In this document: positions 37,656 to 46,728 of the stretch, piece after piece
How positions within the stretch are numbered: the stretch's first letter is position 1
Layout of the letters: each line of letters begins with the position of its first letter
NCBI RefSeq assembly: GCF_019396345.1
Contig: NZ_JAHKRM010000022.1
Coordinates: 62,001 to 126,000, forward strand
Origin: Nonomuraea guangzhouensis
GTDB taxonomy: Bacteria > Actinomycetota > Actinomycetes > Streptosporangiales > Streptosporangiaceae
Length of the DNA stretch: 64,000 nucleotides
Direction of reading: 5' to 3'
The notes under the pieces: generated by a model
The model's input: the letters and a program-made list of their open reading frames with translations, nothing else
The model's database searches: none
Told to the model about the DNA's origin: nothing
Program-made: the position numbers and the translations under genes

Positions 37656-38066
37656 ATGGATAACCTTCTCGCCGGGCCGCCCCCGACTCAACTGCCGGAC
37701 CTGCCCGAGGCCAGGGAGGCGCTCGAAGCCGGCGCCAAGGCCGCCGACGTGGCAGCCCGTTTCCCCGCCTACCCGGCGGCCTGGGCCACGCTCGCGGAGG
37801 AGTACTTCGCGCAGGGCCACGCCGTCACCTCCTACGCCTTCGCGCGCACCGGCTACCACCGCGGGCTCGACCAGCTCCGCCGGAGCGGCTGGAAGGGGCA
37901 CGGTCCCGTCCCCTGGGAGCACGAGCCGAACCGCGGCTTCCTGCGCTGCCTCTACTCGCTCGCCAGGGCCGCTCAGGCGATCGGCGAGAAGGACGAAGCC
38001 GAGCGGTGCATGCAGTTCCTCAAGGACAGCAGTGAGGCGGCCTACGACGCGCTTACCAAGAACTAA
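37656..38066 (+). CDS. DUF3151 family protein
   Basis: 136 residues. The conserved block YAFARTGYHRGLDQLRRSGWKGHGPVPWEHEPN and the following RGFLRCLYSLARAAQAIGE identify DUF3151, an actinobacterial family of unknown function with a TPR-like helical character. ATG 37656 starts directly before the conserved NLLAGPPPT; an in-frame ATG at 37644 would add four residues. Downstream of fba and upstream of purA, an order I recall from related genomes. Confidence 0.88.
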   Translation: MDNLLAGPPPTQLPDLPEAREALEAGAKAADVAARFPAYPAAWATLAEEYFAQGHAVTSYAFARTGYHRGLDQLRRSGWKGHGPVPWEHEPNRGFLRCLYSLARAAQAIGEKDEAERCMQFLKDSSEAAYDALTKN

Positions 38067-38069
38067 CAC

Positions 38070-38099
38070 TTGGGACGAATAGGCAGACTCGGGTAGTCT
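38070..38099 (+). promoter_or_regulatory. Candidate purA promoter
   Basis: TTGGGA (38070-38075) and TAGTCT (38094-38099) with an 18-bp spacer, immediately after the DUF3151 stop. Transcription would begin just upstream of the hairpin at 38113. Confidence 0.4.
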
Positions 38100-38112
38100 C
38101 TCTACGCAAGAG

Positions 38113-38145
38113 CCCCTGTCGCACTTGCGCCAGGGGTTTCGTTTT
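38113..38145 (+). terminator. Intrinsic terminator or purA leader attenuator
   Basis: CCCCTG/CAGGGG with a 12-nt loop, then TTTCGTTTT, the clearest Rho-independent terminator in the window. It ends transcripts from fba-DUF3151. If the promoter at 38070 is used, it would instead lie in the purA leader, about 20 nt before the start. Confidence 0.7.
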
Positions 38146-38164
38146 GTGCTCAGGAGACTGAACC

Positions 38165-39448
38165 ATGCCGGCTGTCGTTCTCGTTGGTGCCCAGTGGGGC
38201 GATGAGGGCAAGGGCAAGGCCACCGACCTGCTCGGTGGCGACGTCGATTACGTCGTCCGCTATCAGGGTGGCAACAACGCGGGTCACACCGTGGTCATCG
38301 GCGACCAGAAATACGCCCTGCACCTCCTGCCCACCGGAATCCTGTCGCCGCACGTGGTGCCGGTGATCGGCAACGGCGTCGTCATAGACCCCGGAGTGCT
38401 GCTCAGCGAGATCGACGGGCTGGCGGCGCGCGGCATCTCCGCGGAGCGCCTGCTGATCTCCGCCGACGCGCACCTGATCATGCCCCACCACAAAGCGCTC
38501 GACAAGGTCACCGAGCGCTACCTGGGCAAGGCCAAGATCGGCACCACCGGCCGGGGCATCGGGCCCGCCTACGGCGACAAGATCTACCGGATGGGCGTAC
38601 GGGTCCAGGACCTGCTCGATCCCGGCATTCTGGCCAAGAAGATCGAGGTCGCGCTGACCGAGAAGAACCAGGTGCTCACCAAGGTCTACAACCGGCGCGG
38701 CATCGAGGCCCAGGCCGTCGTGGAGGAGTACCTGGGCTACGCCGAACGCCTCAAGCCGCACATCGCCGACACCTCGCTGGTGTTGAGCCGGGCGCTGGAC
38801 GAGGGCAAGTTCGTGCTGCTGGAGGGTGGTCAGGGCACGCTGCTCGACATCGACCACGGCACCTACCCGTTCGTCACCTCCTCCTCGCCGACCGCCGGCG
38901 GCGCCTGCGCCGGGTCCGGCATCCCGCCGATGCGGCTCACGAAGGTGATCGGCATCCTCAAGGCGTACACCACCCGTGTCGGCTCGGGCCCGTTCCCCAC
39001 GGAGCTCGAGGACGAGATGGGCGAGTGGCTGCGCCAGACCGGCGGCGAGTACGGCGTGACGACCGGCCGCAACCGGCGCTGCGGCTGGTTCGACGCGGTC
39101 ATCGCCCGCTACGCGACCCGGATCAACGGGGTCACCGACTTCTTCCTCACCAAGCTGGACGTACTGTCCGGGCTGGAGCGGATCCCGGTGTGCGTGGCCT
39201 ACGAGGTCGACGGCGAGCGGCACGACGAGATCCCGATGACGCAGACGGACTTCCACCACGCCAAGCCGATCTACGAGGAGCTGCCCGGCTGGCAGGAGGA
39301 CATCACCGGCGCCAAGACCTTCGACGACCTGCCGCCCAACGCGCAGTCGTACGTGCGGGCGCTGGAGGAGATGAGCGGTGCGCCGATCTCCGCGATCGGT
39401 GTCGGCCCCGGCCGCGCCCAGACGCTGGTGATCCGCTCTCTCGTCTGA
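38165..39448 (+). CDS. purA: Adenylosuccinate synthetase
   Basis: 427 residues, full length. Makes adenylosuccinate from IMP, aspartate and GTP, the first step to AMP. Seen: GAQWGDEGKGKATDLL (GTP-binding loop), GGNNAGHTVV, GTTGRGIGPAYGDK, the EGGQGTLLDIDHGTYPFVTSS block and TGRNRRCGWFD. ATG preceded by CAGGAGA. It follows a terminator-like hairpin. Convergent with a GNAT gene across a 12-bp-stem hairpin. Confidence 0.97.
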   Translation: MPAVVLVGAQWGDEGKGKATDLLGGDVDYVVRYQGGNNAGHTVVIGDQKYALHLLPTGILSPHVVPVIGNGVVIDPGVLLSEIDGLAARGISAERLLISADAHLIMPHHKALDKVTERYLGKAKIGTTGRGIGPAYGDKIYRMGVRVQDLLDPGILAKKIEVALTEKNQVLTKVYNRRGIEAQAVVEEYLGYAERLKPHIADTSLVLSRALDEGKFVLLEGGQGTLLDIDHGTYPFVTSSSPTAGGACAGSGIPPMRLTKVIGILKAYTTRVGSGPFPTELEDEMGEWLRQTGGEYGVTTGRNRRCGWFDAVIARYATRINGVTDFFLTKLDVLSGLERIPVCVAYEVDGERHDEIPMTQTDFHHAKPIYEELPGWQEDITGAKTFDDLPPNAQSYVRALEEMSGAPISAIGVGPGRAQTLVIRSLV

Positions 39449-39464
39449 CCTTCCCGGTATCACG

Positions 39465-39496
39465 GGTACGGCCGGCACCGCGTCGCCGGCCGTACC
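39465..39496. terminator. Strong hairpin between purA and convergent GNAT gene
   Basis: GGTACGGCCGGC/GCCGGCCGTACC, a perfect 12-bp stem with an 8-nt loop, starting 16 bp after the purA stop and 20 bp from the GNAT stop. Serves both strands. Confidence 0.75.
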
Positions 39497-39515
39497 TCGG
39501 GGGTCAGGAATGCTC

Positions 39516-40166
39516 TCAGGAAGCCGCCAGGACGGCGGCGGTCATCGGTGTGCGGGTCGTCCAGCCGAGGGTCCGGTAGAGGGCCTGACCGGCGGGTGTG
39601 GCCACCAGGATGCCCGTCCTGGCGCCGCGGGAGGCGGCGATGTCGGCCAGGGCCGTCATGACCACGCTGCCCAGGCCGCGACGGCGGTGCTCCGGCGCGG
39701 TCTCGACCTGGTCCACGACCGCGGTACGCCCCGTGACGGCGATCTGCCCCCGGGCCGCGATCTCGCCCGCCGCCGTGAGCAGGCGGGCCACGGTCACGTC
39801 CGACCGGGTGGTGACGGCCAGCGTGTAGCCGTCGGGAGCCGTGGCCCGGCCCCGCGACAGCGGCCCCGTCATCATGAACTCCGGCTCGTCGATCGACCAC
39901 GCCGGCGTGAGCCAGGGGACGACCGCCTCCGCGGGGGCGCAGAGCTTGAGCCAGGTGCCCGGCGTGCTGATCGTCTCGGCCAGCAACCGCAGGTCGCCGG
40001 GATTGGGCGCGGGCAGGATGTGGCGGCTGACGTGGCCGGGCCGGCCGACGTCCACTCGCAGGCCCCACGGCTCCCGTACGGGCAGCGGGGCGTGGCGCGA
40101 GACCACCCAGCCGTCGACCCAGGCCCGGACGATTTCCGGCCGGACCGTTTCGAGTGCCTCCATCAT
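39516..40166 (-). CDS. GNAT-family N-acetyltransferase
   Basis: 216 residues from the Met-Met at 40166. A C-terminal GNAT core is visible: AVVDQVETAPEHRRRGLGSVVMTALADIAASRG, where RRRGLGS is the acetyl-CoA pyrophosphate loop, then GILVATPAGQALYRTLGW. The N-terminal half (about 1-115) is an extra region with no family I recognise, rich in Pro and Trp. The acceptor substrate is unknown. Convergent with purA. Confidence 0.85.
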   Translation of the reverse strand: MMEALETVRPEIVRAWVDGWVVSRHAPLPVREPWGLRVDVGRPGHVSRHILPAPNPGDLRLLAETISTPGTWLKLCAPAEAVVPWLTPAWSIDEPEFMMTGPLSRGRATAPDGYTLAVTTRSDVTVARLLTAAGEIAARGQIAVTGRTAVVDQVETAPEHRRRGLGSVVMTALADIAASRGARTGILVATPAGQALYRTLGWTTRTPMTAAVLAAS

Positions 40167-40252
40167 GAGCGCCAGCTTATTGCCACAGAGTCGCATTTAT
40201 CGACCTAATAAATGGCGCGCGTGGCGCGGCGACCTGCGCTTACGCTCCGGCC

Positions 40253-40669
40253 ATGGACATCCGTCGTGCCACCCGGCCCGAGGCCGTCGAGGCGGCCGGC
40301 CACCTCTTCGACGCCGCTCCTCTACCGGCGGCCACCGCGAGGTTCCTCGCGGATGAGGGGCACCACCTGCTCATCGCCTACGTGGACGAGACCCCGGCCG
40401 GGATGATCACCGGGGTCGAGACCACCCACCCCGACAAGGGGACCGAGATGTTCCTCTACGAGCTCGGCGTGGACGAGCGTTTCCGCGGCCAGGGCATCGC
40501 CAGGTCGCTGGTCTCGGCCCTGGAAGGGCTCGCCCGCGAACGCGGCTGCTACGGCATGTGGGTGGCCACCGGTGAGGACAACAAGGCGGCCCAGGCCACG
40601 TACGGCGGAGCGGGCGGATCGCCCGAGTGGGACCAGATGGTCTACGTATGGACGTTCTGCCAGGAATAG
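40253..40669 (+). CDS. GNAT-family N-acetyltransferase
   Basis: 138 residues, a minimal GNAT domain. FLYELGVDERFRGQGIARSLV contains the acetyl-CoA loop RFRGQGIA, followed by ALARERGCYGMWV-like text and NKAAQATYGGAGG. The pattern faintly recalls AAC(3)-I enzymes, but that is too weak to assign aminoglycoside resistance. ATG start directly at the family N-terminus (MDIRRATRPEAVEAA). Divergent from the preceding GNAT gene and followed by a GDPD gene. Confidence 0.85.
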   Translation: MDIRRATRPEAVEAAGHLFDAAPLPAATARFLADEGHHLLIAYVDETPAGMITGVETTHPDKGTEMFLYELGVDERFRGQGIARSLVSALEGLARERGCYGMWVATGEDNKAAQATYGGAGGSPEWDQMVYVWTFCQE

Positions 40670-40696
40670 CCATACTCACCACAAAAGGGGCGCGGC

Positions 40697-41650
40697 GTGG
40701 CACGTCGTGATCGCGGCACGCGGCACGGTAGTGTCCCCGGTGTGCGCGTTGAGATTCACGGTCATCGGGGAGCGAGGGGCCTGTGGCCCGAGAACACGCT
40801 TCCCGGGCTGAGCCGCACGATGGAGCTCGGGGTGCACGCGCTCGAGTTCGACGTCGCGCTCACCGCCGATCGGCGCCTCGTGTTGACCCACGACCTCACG
40901 GTCTCGGCCGTGACCAGTGCCGACACGCGGCCGATCGCGAAGGACGACCCCCACTTCCCCTATGTCGGCAAGCCGATCAACTCGCTCGGGCTGGCCCAGT
41001 TGCGCACGCTCGACGTGGGCGTGCGGCTGCCCCGGCATGCCGACGATCCGTTCGCGCTGACGCAACGGGCGATGCCCGAGACCCGGATGCCCACGCTGGG
41101 CGCGGTGCTCGGCCTGGTCAACGCCTACGAGGCCGAGGACGTACGCCTGCACGTCGAGCTCAAGTCCGACCCGACCAGGCCGGAGCTGACGGCCGACCCC
41201 GAGGTGTTCACCGAGCTCGTGCTGGAGGAGTTCGACCGGCACCGCAGGCTGGACAACGCGGCGATACTCAGTTTCGACTGGCGGATCATCGGCCACGCCG
41301 CCAGGCTGGCGCCGGACACGCGGCGCTTCGCGCTGATCGAGCTCGACACCCTGCACTGGAACGGCCCGCTGGGCGACGACATCCCGGCCGCCGCCCGTGA
41401 GGCGGGGGCCACGACGTTGTCACCCGAGCACGTGATGGTCGACGAGGACCTGATGGCCCAGGTGGCCGCGGCAGAGCTGGACGTCGCGGTCTGGACCGTC
41501 AACGACAAGGCGCTGGCGGCCCGGATGCTGGACCTGGGGGTGTCGGGGATCGTCACCGACTACCCCGATCGGATGCGCGAGCTGTGGCGGGAGCGCGGGC
41601 TGCAGCTGCCCGACCCCGTCGGACCGCTCAGGCGGCCCGTGGGGGTCTGA
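40697..41650 (+). CDS. Glycerophosphodiester phosphodiesterase
   Basis: 317 residues of a TIM-barrel GDPD. HGHRGARGLWPENTLPG holds the first catalytic His-Arg and the Glu; LEFDVALTADRRLVLTHD holds the metal Asp and second His; VWTVND completes the family motifs. Hydrolyses glycerophosphodiesters to glycerol 3-phosphate and an alcohol. No signal peptide, so cytoplasmic. GTG 40697 has AAAAGGGG six bases upstream; GTG 40742 is a weaker alternative. Confidence 0.92.
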   Translation: MARRDRGTRHGSVPGVRVEIHGHRGARGLWPENTLPGLSRTMELGVHALEFDVALTADRRLVLTHDLTVSAVTSADTRPIAKDDPHFPYVGKPINSLGLAQLRTLDVGVRLPRHADDPFALTQRAMPETRMPTLGAVLGLVNAYEAEDVRLHVELKSDPTRPELTADPEVFTELVLEEFDRHRRLDNAAILSFDWRIIGHAARLAPDTRRFALIELDTLHWNGPLGDDIPAAAREAGATTLSPEHVMVDEDLMAQVAAAELDVAVWTVNDKALAARMLDLGVSGIVTDYPDRMRELWRERGLQLPDPVGPLRRPVGV

Positions 41651-41665
41651 GGACCTGCCGGGCGG

Positions 41666-42775
41666 CTAGAGCCAGCCGTTGCGGCGGAAGCCGCGGTGCA
41701 GCAGGACGCAGGCGGTGATCATCACGGCGAGCACGGCCGGATAGCCCCATACCTGGTTGGTCTCCGGCATGAAGTCGAAGTTCATGCCGTAGATCCCGGC
41801 GATCATCGTGGGCACGGCCATGATGGCCACCCAGGACGAGATCTTGCGCATGTCCTCGTTGGCCAGCGCGTTCGAGCGGGCCAGCGCCGCCTGCAGGATC
41901 GAGCTGCACAGCTCGTTCGACGACTCGACCTGCTCGCACACGCGGGAGAGGTGGTCGCCGACGTCGCGGAAGTATTCGCGCATCTCCGACGGGATCACCC
42001 GGCGCTGGGGCAGCGCGGCCAGCGGCGCCTGGAGCGGTGTGACCGCCCGCTTCAGCTCCAGCATCTCCCGCTTGAGCTGATAGATGCGGTTGATGTCGCG
42101 GGAGCTGACGTCGGCGAAAACGGTCGCCTCGACCTCTTCGAGTTCGAGCTGCATGAGGTCGGCGACCTGGAGGTAGCGGTCGACGACGTGGTCGGCGATG
42201 GCGTGCAGCACACCCGCCGGGCCGCGGTCCATCAGCTTGGGCTTGTCTTCGAGCCGCTCGCGCACCTCGGTGAGCGGGCAGTGCCGGCCATGTCGTACGG
42301 TCACCACGAAGTCGACGCCGAGGAACACCATGATCTCGCCCGTGGCGATGATCTCACTGGTGGCGGTCAGCTCGTCGTGGTCCAGGTAGGCGATGGACTT
42401 GAGCACCATGAACAGGGAGTCGCCGTAGCGCTCGACCTTGGGGCGCTGGTGGGCCTTGACCGCGTCCTCCACGGACAGCGGGTGCAGGCCGAACACACCG
42501 GCCAGCCACTCGACCTCGGGGGCGTCGGGCTCGTGCAGGCCGACCCAGACGAACGCCTTGGCGCCGTCGGACTGGCTGTTGTGCTCGCGGACCAGGTCGA
42601 GCGACTCCTCGATGCCCGCGGCGTCGACCTTCTTGCCCTTGATGTAGGCGCCGAACTCGACGATGGAGTTAATAGGAGGCACGCAGCTCTCACGTACCGG
42701 CTTGGTGAGCTGGCGCGAGACATGCGGCTGTACGGGGTGACGGGTGGTGCGACGGAAAATCGTGGACGAGCGCAT
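41666..42775 (-). CDS. corA: CorA-family magnesium/cobalt transporter
   Basis: 369 residues. A large N-terminal cytoplasmic domain and long helices (about 190-300) lead to two C-terminal membrane helices with the YGMNFDFMPE selectivity motif (GMN). Forms pentameric Mg2+/Co2+ channels. The last residues RRNGWL are basic. An N-terminal extension of about 30 Arg/Ser/Thr/Pro-rich residues precedes the conserved core and may be unstructured or reflect a start that is too early. Upstream lies a 373-bp gap before purD. Confidence 0.93.
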   Translation of the reverse strand: MRSSTIFRRTTRHPVQPHVSRQLTKPVRESCVPPINSIVEFGAYIKGKKVDAAGIEESLDLVREHNSQSDGAKAFVWVGLHEPDAPEVEWLAGVFGLHPLSVEDAVKAHQRPKVERYGDSLFMVLKSIAYLDHDELTATSEIIATGEIMVFLGVDFVVTVRHGRHCPLTEVRERLEDKPKLMDRGPAGVLHAIADHVVDRYLQVADLMQLELEEVEATVFADVSSRDINRIYQLKREMLELKRAVTPLQAPLAALPQRRVIPSEMREYFRDVGDHLSRVCEQVESSNELCSSILQAALARSNALANEDMRKISSWVAIMAVPTMIAGIYGMNFDFMPETNQVWGYPAVLAVMITACVLLHRGFRRNGWL

Positions 42776-43148
42776 GGCAGTCCCTTTCCGCCCGACCTGG
42801 CACGCTCCACGCGCGACGAAAAGTCACCTCAATCAAGGAAAAAGCGTGGAGGCACGATCAGGCTGCCGGATTGGAGTGGTCGGGGGCATACAGGGTGTAC
42901 GTGGGTGAGCACGTACTGCTGGGATCACCAGGTTTCATCCCGGACCACCTCCAATCACAAGAGATGCCACAAAGCCGCCCCAAGTTACCACAGGCGGGAT
43001 GGACCAGACCGACGATACTCCCTGAGCCGCCGTCAGATCAGGTAGAACTCCACAAAGATTCCCGACTATTCCCACATTTCGCGTGCCCGGGCCGGTCTGT
43101 CGCGGGTGCGACGGGAAGCCGTCCGGCCGTCCCTGCCACAATGGGGCG
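42776..43148. promoter_or_regulatory. corA/purD divergent region with dyads
   Basis: 373 bp with no convincing gene. GTACGTG/CACGTAC (42897-42916, 6-nt centre) is a perfect 7-bp dyad and may be an operator. GGGAT (42922) and ATCCC (42938) form a smaller dyad nearby. An open frame at 42871-43161 has unlikely composition. Must contain promoters for both corA and purD; no purine-riboswitch-like fold was recognised. Confidence 0.4.
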
Positions 43149-44369
43149 GTGCGCGTTCTAGTCATCGGATCCGGCGGGCGTGAACACGCCCTGTGCCGCT
43201 CACTCATGCTCGATCCCCAGGTCACCGAGCTCCACAGCGCCCCCGGCAACGCGGGCACGGCGGAGATCTCGACCACGCATCCGGTCACGGCCACCGACCC
43301 CGGCCAGGTGACCGAGCTGGCCGTGCGGCTCGCCGCCGACCTGGTCGTGGTGGGCCCCGAGGCGCCGTTGGTGGCGGGCGTGGCCGACGCGGTGCGCGCC
43401 GCGGGCATCGCCTGCTTCGGGCCCTCGGGCGAGGCCGCGATGATCGAGGGCTCCAAGGCGTTCGCCAAGGAGGTCATGACAGCGGCCGACGTCCCCACCG
43501 CCAAGGCGCGGGCCTGCGTCACGCCCGAGGAGGCGGCCCAGGCCCTCGACGAGTTCGGTGCCCCCTACGTGGTCAAGGACGACGGGCTGGCCGCGGGCAA
43601 GGGCGTGGTCGTCACCGGCGACCGGGAGCAGGCGCTCGCGCACGCGGCGGCGTGCGAGCGGGTGGTGATCGAGGAGTTCCTCGACGGGCCCGAGGTCTCG
43701 CTGTTCGCGCTCTGCGACGGCACGACGGCCGTGCCGCTGCAGCCCGCCCAGGACTTCAAGCGCGCCTACGACGGCGACGAAGGGCCCAACACCGGCGGCA
43801 TGGGCGCCTACACGCCGCTCACCTGGGCGCCGGACGGGCTCACCGAGCAGGTGATGCGCGAGGTCGTCCAGCCCACGATCGCCGAGCTGGCCCGGCGCGG
43901 CTGCCCGTTCCAGGGCGTGCTGTACGTGGGCCTGGCCCTGACCGCCAAGGGCCCGAAGGTGATCGAGTTCAACGCGCGCTTCGGCGATCCGGAGACCCAG
44001 GTGGTGCTCGACCGCCTGGAGACGCCGCTGGCCGGGCTGCTGGCGGCGTGCGCCGCCGGGCGGCTGAGCGAGCATCCGGCGCCGGTGTTCCGCGAGGGGT
44101 CGGCGGTCGCCGTGGTCGTCGCGGCCGAGAACTACCCGGACACCCCGGTGAAGGGCGACGTCATCGAGGGGCTCGAACCCACCGCCGACGCCTACGTCCT
44201 CCACGCCGGCACGAGACTGGCCGACGGCAAGGTGCTCTCCGACGGCGGGCGGGTGCTCAACGTGGTCGGCACCGGCCCCGACCAGGAGACGGCCCGCCGC
44301 AACGCCTACGAGCTGGTCTCCCGCGTACGCCTGCGCGGCTCGCACCACAGGACGGACATCGCCCGATGA
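43149..44369 (+). CDS. purD: Phosphoribosylamine-glycine ligase
   Basis: 406 residues. Joins phosphoribosylamine and glycine in purine synthesis. Seen: RVLVIGSGGREHAL at the N-terminus, GPEAPLVAGVADAVRAAGI, the ATP-grasp KDDGLAAGKGVVV, DGDEGPNTGGMGAY and EFNARFGDPETQ. Start GTG 43149 gives the family N-terminus exactly; the frame stays open 66 bases further upstream without homology. The stop overlaps purC by four bases (ATGA). Confidence 0.96.
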   Translation: MRVLVIGSGGREHALCRSLMLDPQVTELHSAPGNAGTAEISTTHPVTATDPGQVTELAVRLAADLVVVGPEAPLVAGVADAVRAAGIACFGPSGEAAMIEGSKAFAKEVMTAADVPTAKARACVTPEEAAQALDEFGAPYVVKDDGLAAGKGVVVTGDREQALAHAAACERVVIEEFLDGPEVSLFALCDGTTAVPLQPAQDFKRAYDGDEGPNTGGMGAYTPLTWAPDGLTEQVMREVVQPTIAELARRGCPFQGVLYVGLALTAKGPKVIEFNARFGDPETQVVLDRLETPLAGLLAACAAGRLSEHPAPVFREGSAVAVVVAAENYPDTPVKGDVIEGLEPTADAYVLHAGTRLADGKVLSDGGRVLNVVGTGPDQETARRNAYELVSRVRLRGSHHRTDIAR

Positions 44370-45202
44370 AGCATCTGCACTCCGGTAAGATCCGCGACCT
44401 CTACCAGACCGACGACGGCCTCCTGCTGATGGTCGCCTCCGACCGGATATCGGCCTTCGACCACGTGCTGGAGCCCGACATCCCCGACAAGGGGGCCATC
44501 CTCACGCAGATGTCCCTGTGGTGGTTCGACCGGCTCGCCGACGTGGTGCCCAACCACATCGCGGGGCCGGGGCCCGACTCCCGCAGCATGCTGTGCAAGC
44601 CGCTGTCGATGGTGAGCGTCGAGTGCGTGGCGCGCGGCTACCTGACCGGCTCGGGCCTGATCGACTACCGGCGCGACGGGGCGGTCTCGGGGGTGCGGCT
44701 GCCGCCGGGCCTCGAAGAGGGGTCCCGGCTGCCCGAGCCGATCTTCACGCCCTCGACGAAGGCCCCGCTCGGACAGCACGACGAGCCGATCTCCTTCGAG
44801 CGGGTCGTCGGCGACGTGGGCGCGGAGACGGCCGAGGCACTCCGCCAGATCACGCTCGCCGTCTACACCCGCGGCGCCGAGATCGCCCGCGAGCGGGGCA
44901 TCATCCTGGCCGACACCAAGATCGAACTTGGTCGCGACGCCGAGGGCGTACTCACCCTGGGGGACGAGGTCCTCACGCCTGACTCGTCACGATTCTGGCC
45001 GGCTGACGGATGGCAACCCGGACGCTCACAACCGTCCTTTGATAAGCAATATGTAAGGGATTGGCTGCTATCGCCCGAATCGGGATGGGACAAAGACTCC
45101 GGAACTCCCCCACCTCGCCTTCCGGATAAGGTAGTGGAGCAGACCAGACAGCGTTATCTGGAAGCTTACGAGCGCATCACCGGAGTCCCCTTTAGCGGAT
45201 GA
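44366..45202 (+). CDS. purC: Phosphoribosylaminoimidazole-succinocarboxamide synthase
   Basis: 278 residues. Adds aspartate to CAIR in purine synthesis. Seen: HSGKIRDLYQ, VASDRISAFDHVLEPDIPDKG, SVECVARGYLTGSG, FTPSTKAPLGQHDEPI and LADTKIELG, all SAICAR synthase signatures, in the longer (about 280-residue) version. ATG overlaps the purD stop, so the two are translationally coupled. The final 60 residues include PSFDKQYVRDWL, normal for the family. Confidence 0.97.
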   Translation: MKHLHSGKIRDLYQTDDGLLLMVASDRISAFDHVLEPDIPDKGAILTQMSLWWFDRLADVVPNHIAGPGPDSRSMLCKPLSMVSVECVARGYLTGSGLIDYRRDGAVSGVRLPPGLEEGSRLPEPIFTPSTKAPLGQHDEPISFERVVGDVGAETAEALRQITLAVYTRGAEIARERGIILADTKIELGRDAEGVLTLGDEVLTPDSSRFWPADGWQPGRSQPSFDKQYVRDWLLSPESGWDKDSGTPPPRLPDKVVEQTRQRYLEAYERITGVPFSG

Positions 45203-45279
45203 TTCGGCTGGGGCAGGTGTGGTTAGCGGCTACTCTTGGCCGGTCTAGCCAGACCGAGACCTCCGAGGAGCCGCACGAA

Positions 45280-46545
45280 ATGGTCCGTTACCGCGTGCGC
45301 GGTGGCAACCCACTGCGTGGAACCGCCTTCATCCAGGGCGCGAAGAACGCCGTGCTGCCCATGATCGGTGCGGCTCTGCTCGCCCCCAACGGCCGCACCG
45401 TCCTGCGCAATGTGCCGATCATCGAGGACGTGCGGCGGGCGGTGGAGCTGGCCGAGGCCATCGGCGCCTATGTCGAGCTGCACGAGGCCGAGCGCACGCT
45501 GGTGATCGACGCCTCCCGGCTGACCAGCCCGGTGCTGCCCGCTGAGATCGCCAGGCGCTTCCGTGGCTCGGTCCTGTTCACTCCCGCCCTGCTGCACCGC
45601 CTGGGCGAGGCGATCGTGGAGGGCGTCGGCGGCTGCAATCTCGGCAGCCGCAACCTCGACTTCCACTACCTGGGCTACAAGCGCCTGGGCGCGGTCGTCG
45701 ACGAGGGCGAGACGGTCATCCATGTCAAGGCGTCCGGCCTGACCGGCGCGACCCTCTACCTCGACACCCCCTCGCACACCGGCACCGAGAACCTCATCAT
45801 GGCCGCCGCCCTGGCCAAGGGCATCACCGTGATCGAGAACGCGGCGCTGGAGCCCGAGGTGCTCGACGTCATCGACATGCTCACCAAGATGGGCGCGCGC
45901 ATCAGCGGCGGCGGCACCGGTTTCATCACCGTCGAGGGCGTCGACGAGCTGCACGCCGTCGAGCACACCGTGATGCCCGACCGGCTCGACGCCGGCGTGT
46001 TCGCGATGGGCGCGGCGATCACCGGCGGCGACCTCAGCCTCGTCGGCACCGGCCTCGACCTGGGCGTCGTCCGCTACAAGCTGGAGCAGATGGGCGTCGA
46101 CTTCGCCCGGCCAGGCGCGGTCCTGCACGTACGGTGCGAGCGGCCGCTGCGGCCGATCAACATCATTACCGACACCTACCCGGGCTTCGCCACCGACCTC
46201 CAGTCGCCGATGATGACGGTCGCCGCCCTGGCCGACGGCACCAGCTACATCCACGAGCGCATCTTCGACGGCCGCTTCGCGCTGGCCGGCGAGCTGAACA
46301 AGATGGGCGCCGACGTGGAGGTCGAAGGCAGCAGGGCCATCGTCAGGGGCGCGACCCCGCTGAAGGGCACCCGCGTGACGGCGCACGACCTGCGTTCCGG
46401 AATCGCGCTGGTGCTCGCCGGACTGGCCGCCGAAGGCGAGACCGTCATCGAGTCCGGTTACCTCATCGACCGCGGGCACGCGCATCTCGCCGAGCGAATG
46501 CGGGCACTGGGGGCGGACATTACACAAGAGATTTCCGATCGCTAA
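45280..46545 (+). CDS. murA: UDP-GlcNAc enolpyruvyltransferase, Cys-type MurA
   Basis: 421 residues of the EPSP synthase/MurA fold. Lys22-Asn23 (GAKNAVLP), Arg95, Cys119 in VGGCNLGSRNLDFH, HTGTENLIMAAALA and DLRSGIALVLAGL cover the active site. MurA adds enolpyruvate to UDP-GlcNAc, the first committed step of peptidoglycan. Cys119 aligns with the fosfomycin-target Cys; from memory the main mycobacterial enzyme has Asp there. This may be a second, divergent MurA. ATG 45280 follows CGAGGAG; the longer frame from 45199 lacks homology. Downstream of purDC by 77 bp. Confidence 0.88.
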   Translation: MVRYRVRGGNPLRGTAFIQGAKNAVLPMIGAALLAPNGRTVLRNVPIIEDVRRAVELAEAIGAYVELHEAERTLVIDASRLTSPVLPAEIARRFRGSVLFTPALLHRLGEAIVEGVGGCNLGSRNLDFHYLGYKRLGAVVDEGETVIHVKASGLTGATLYLDTPSHTGTENLIMAAALAKGITVIENAALEPEVLDVIDMLTKMGARISGGGTGFITVEGVDELHAVEHTVMPDRLDAGVFAMGAAITGGDLSLVGTGLDLGVVRYKLEQMGVDFARPGAVLHVRCERPLRPINIITDTYPGFATDLQSPMMTVAALADGTSYIHERIFDGRFALAGELNKMGADVEVEGSRAIVRGATPLKGTRVTAHDLRSGIALVLAGLAAEGETVIESGYLIDRGHAHLAERMRALGADITQEISDR

Positions 46546-46728
46546 AAAGCGTTAGGAATACCTCGTTGAGCTGCTGATATACCTTCTCAGCCAGTCAAGC
46601 AGAACGGCTTTCCGGAAAAGTCGGGCGTGACATTATGGTCCCCGCGAGCGATCGTTCCAAAAGAGAGCACTGCAACAGACAGCTGGATGGGACGAACATT
46701 GGTCGAGAGGGCCGAAGAAACTCCCCGA

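Noticed and set aside
40253..40669. Aminoglycoside acetyltransferase (AAC(3)-I)
   Set aside because: Only general GNAT similarity around RFRGQGIA and CYGMWV; not enough to claim resistance.
42871..43161. 96-codon + strand frame before purD
   Set aside because: No ribosome-binding site or homology, and it overlaps the purD start; the region is better explained as a regulatory gap.
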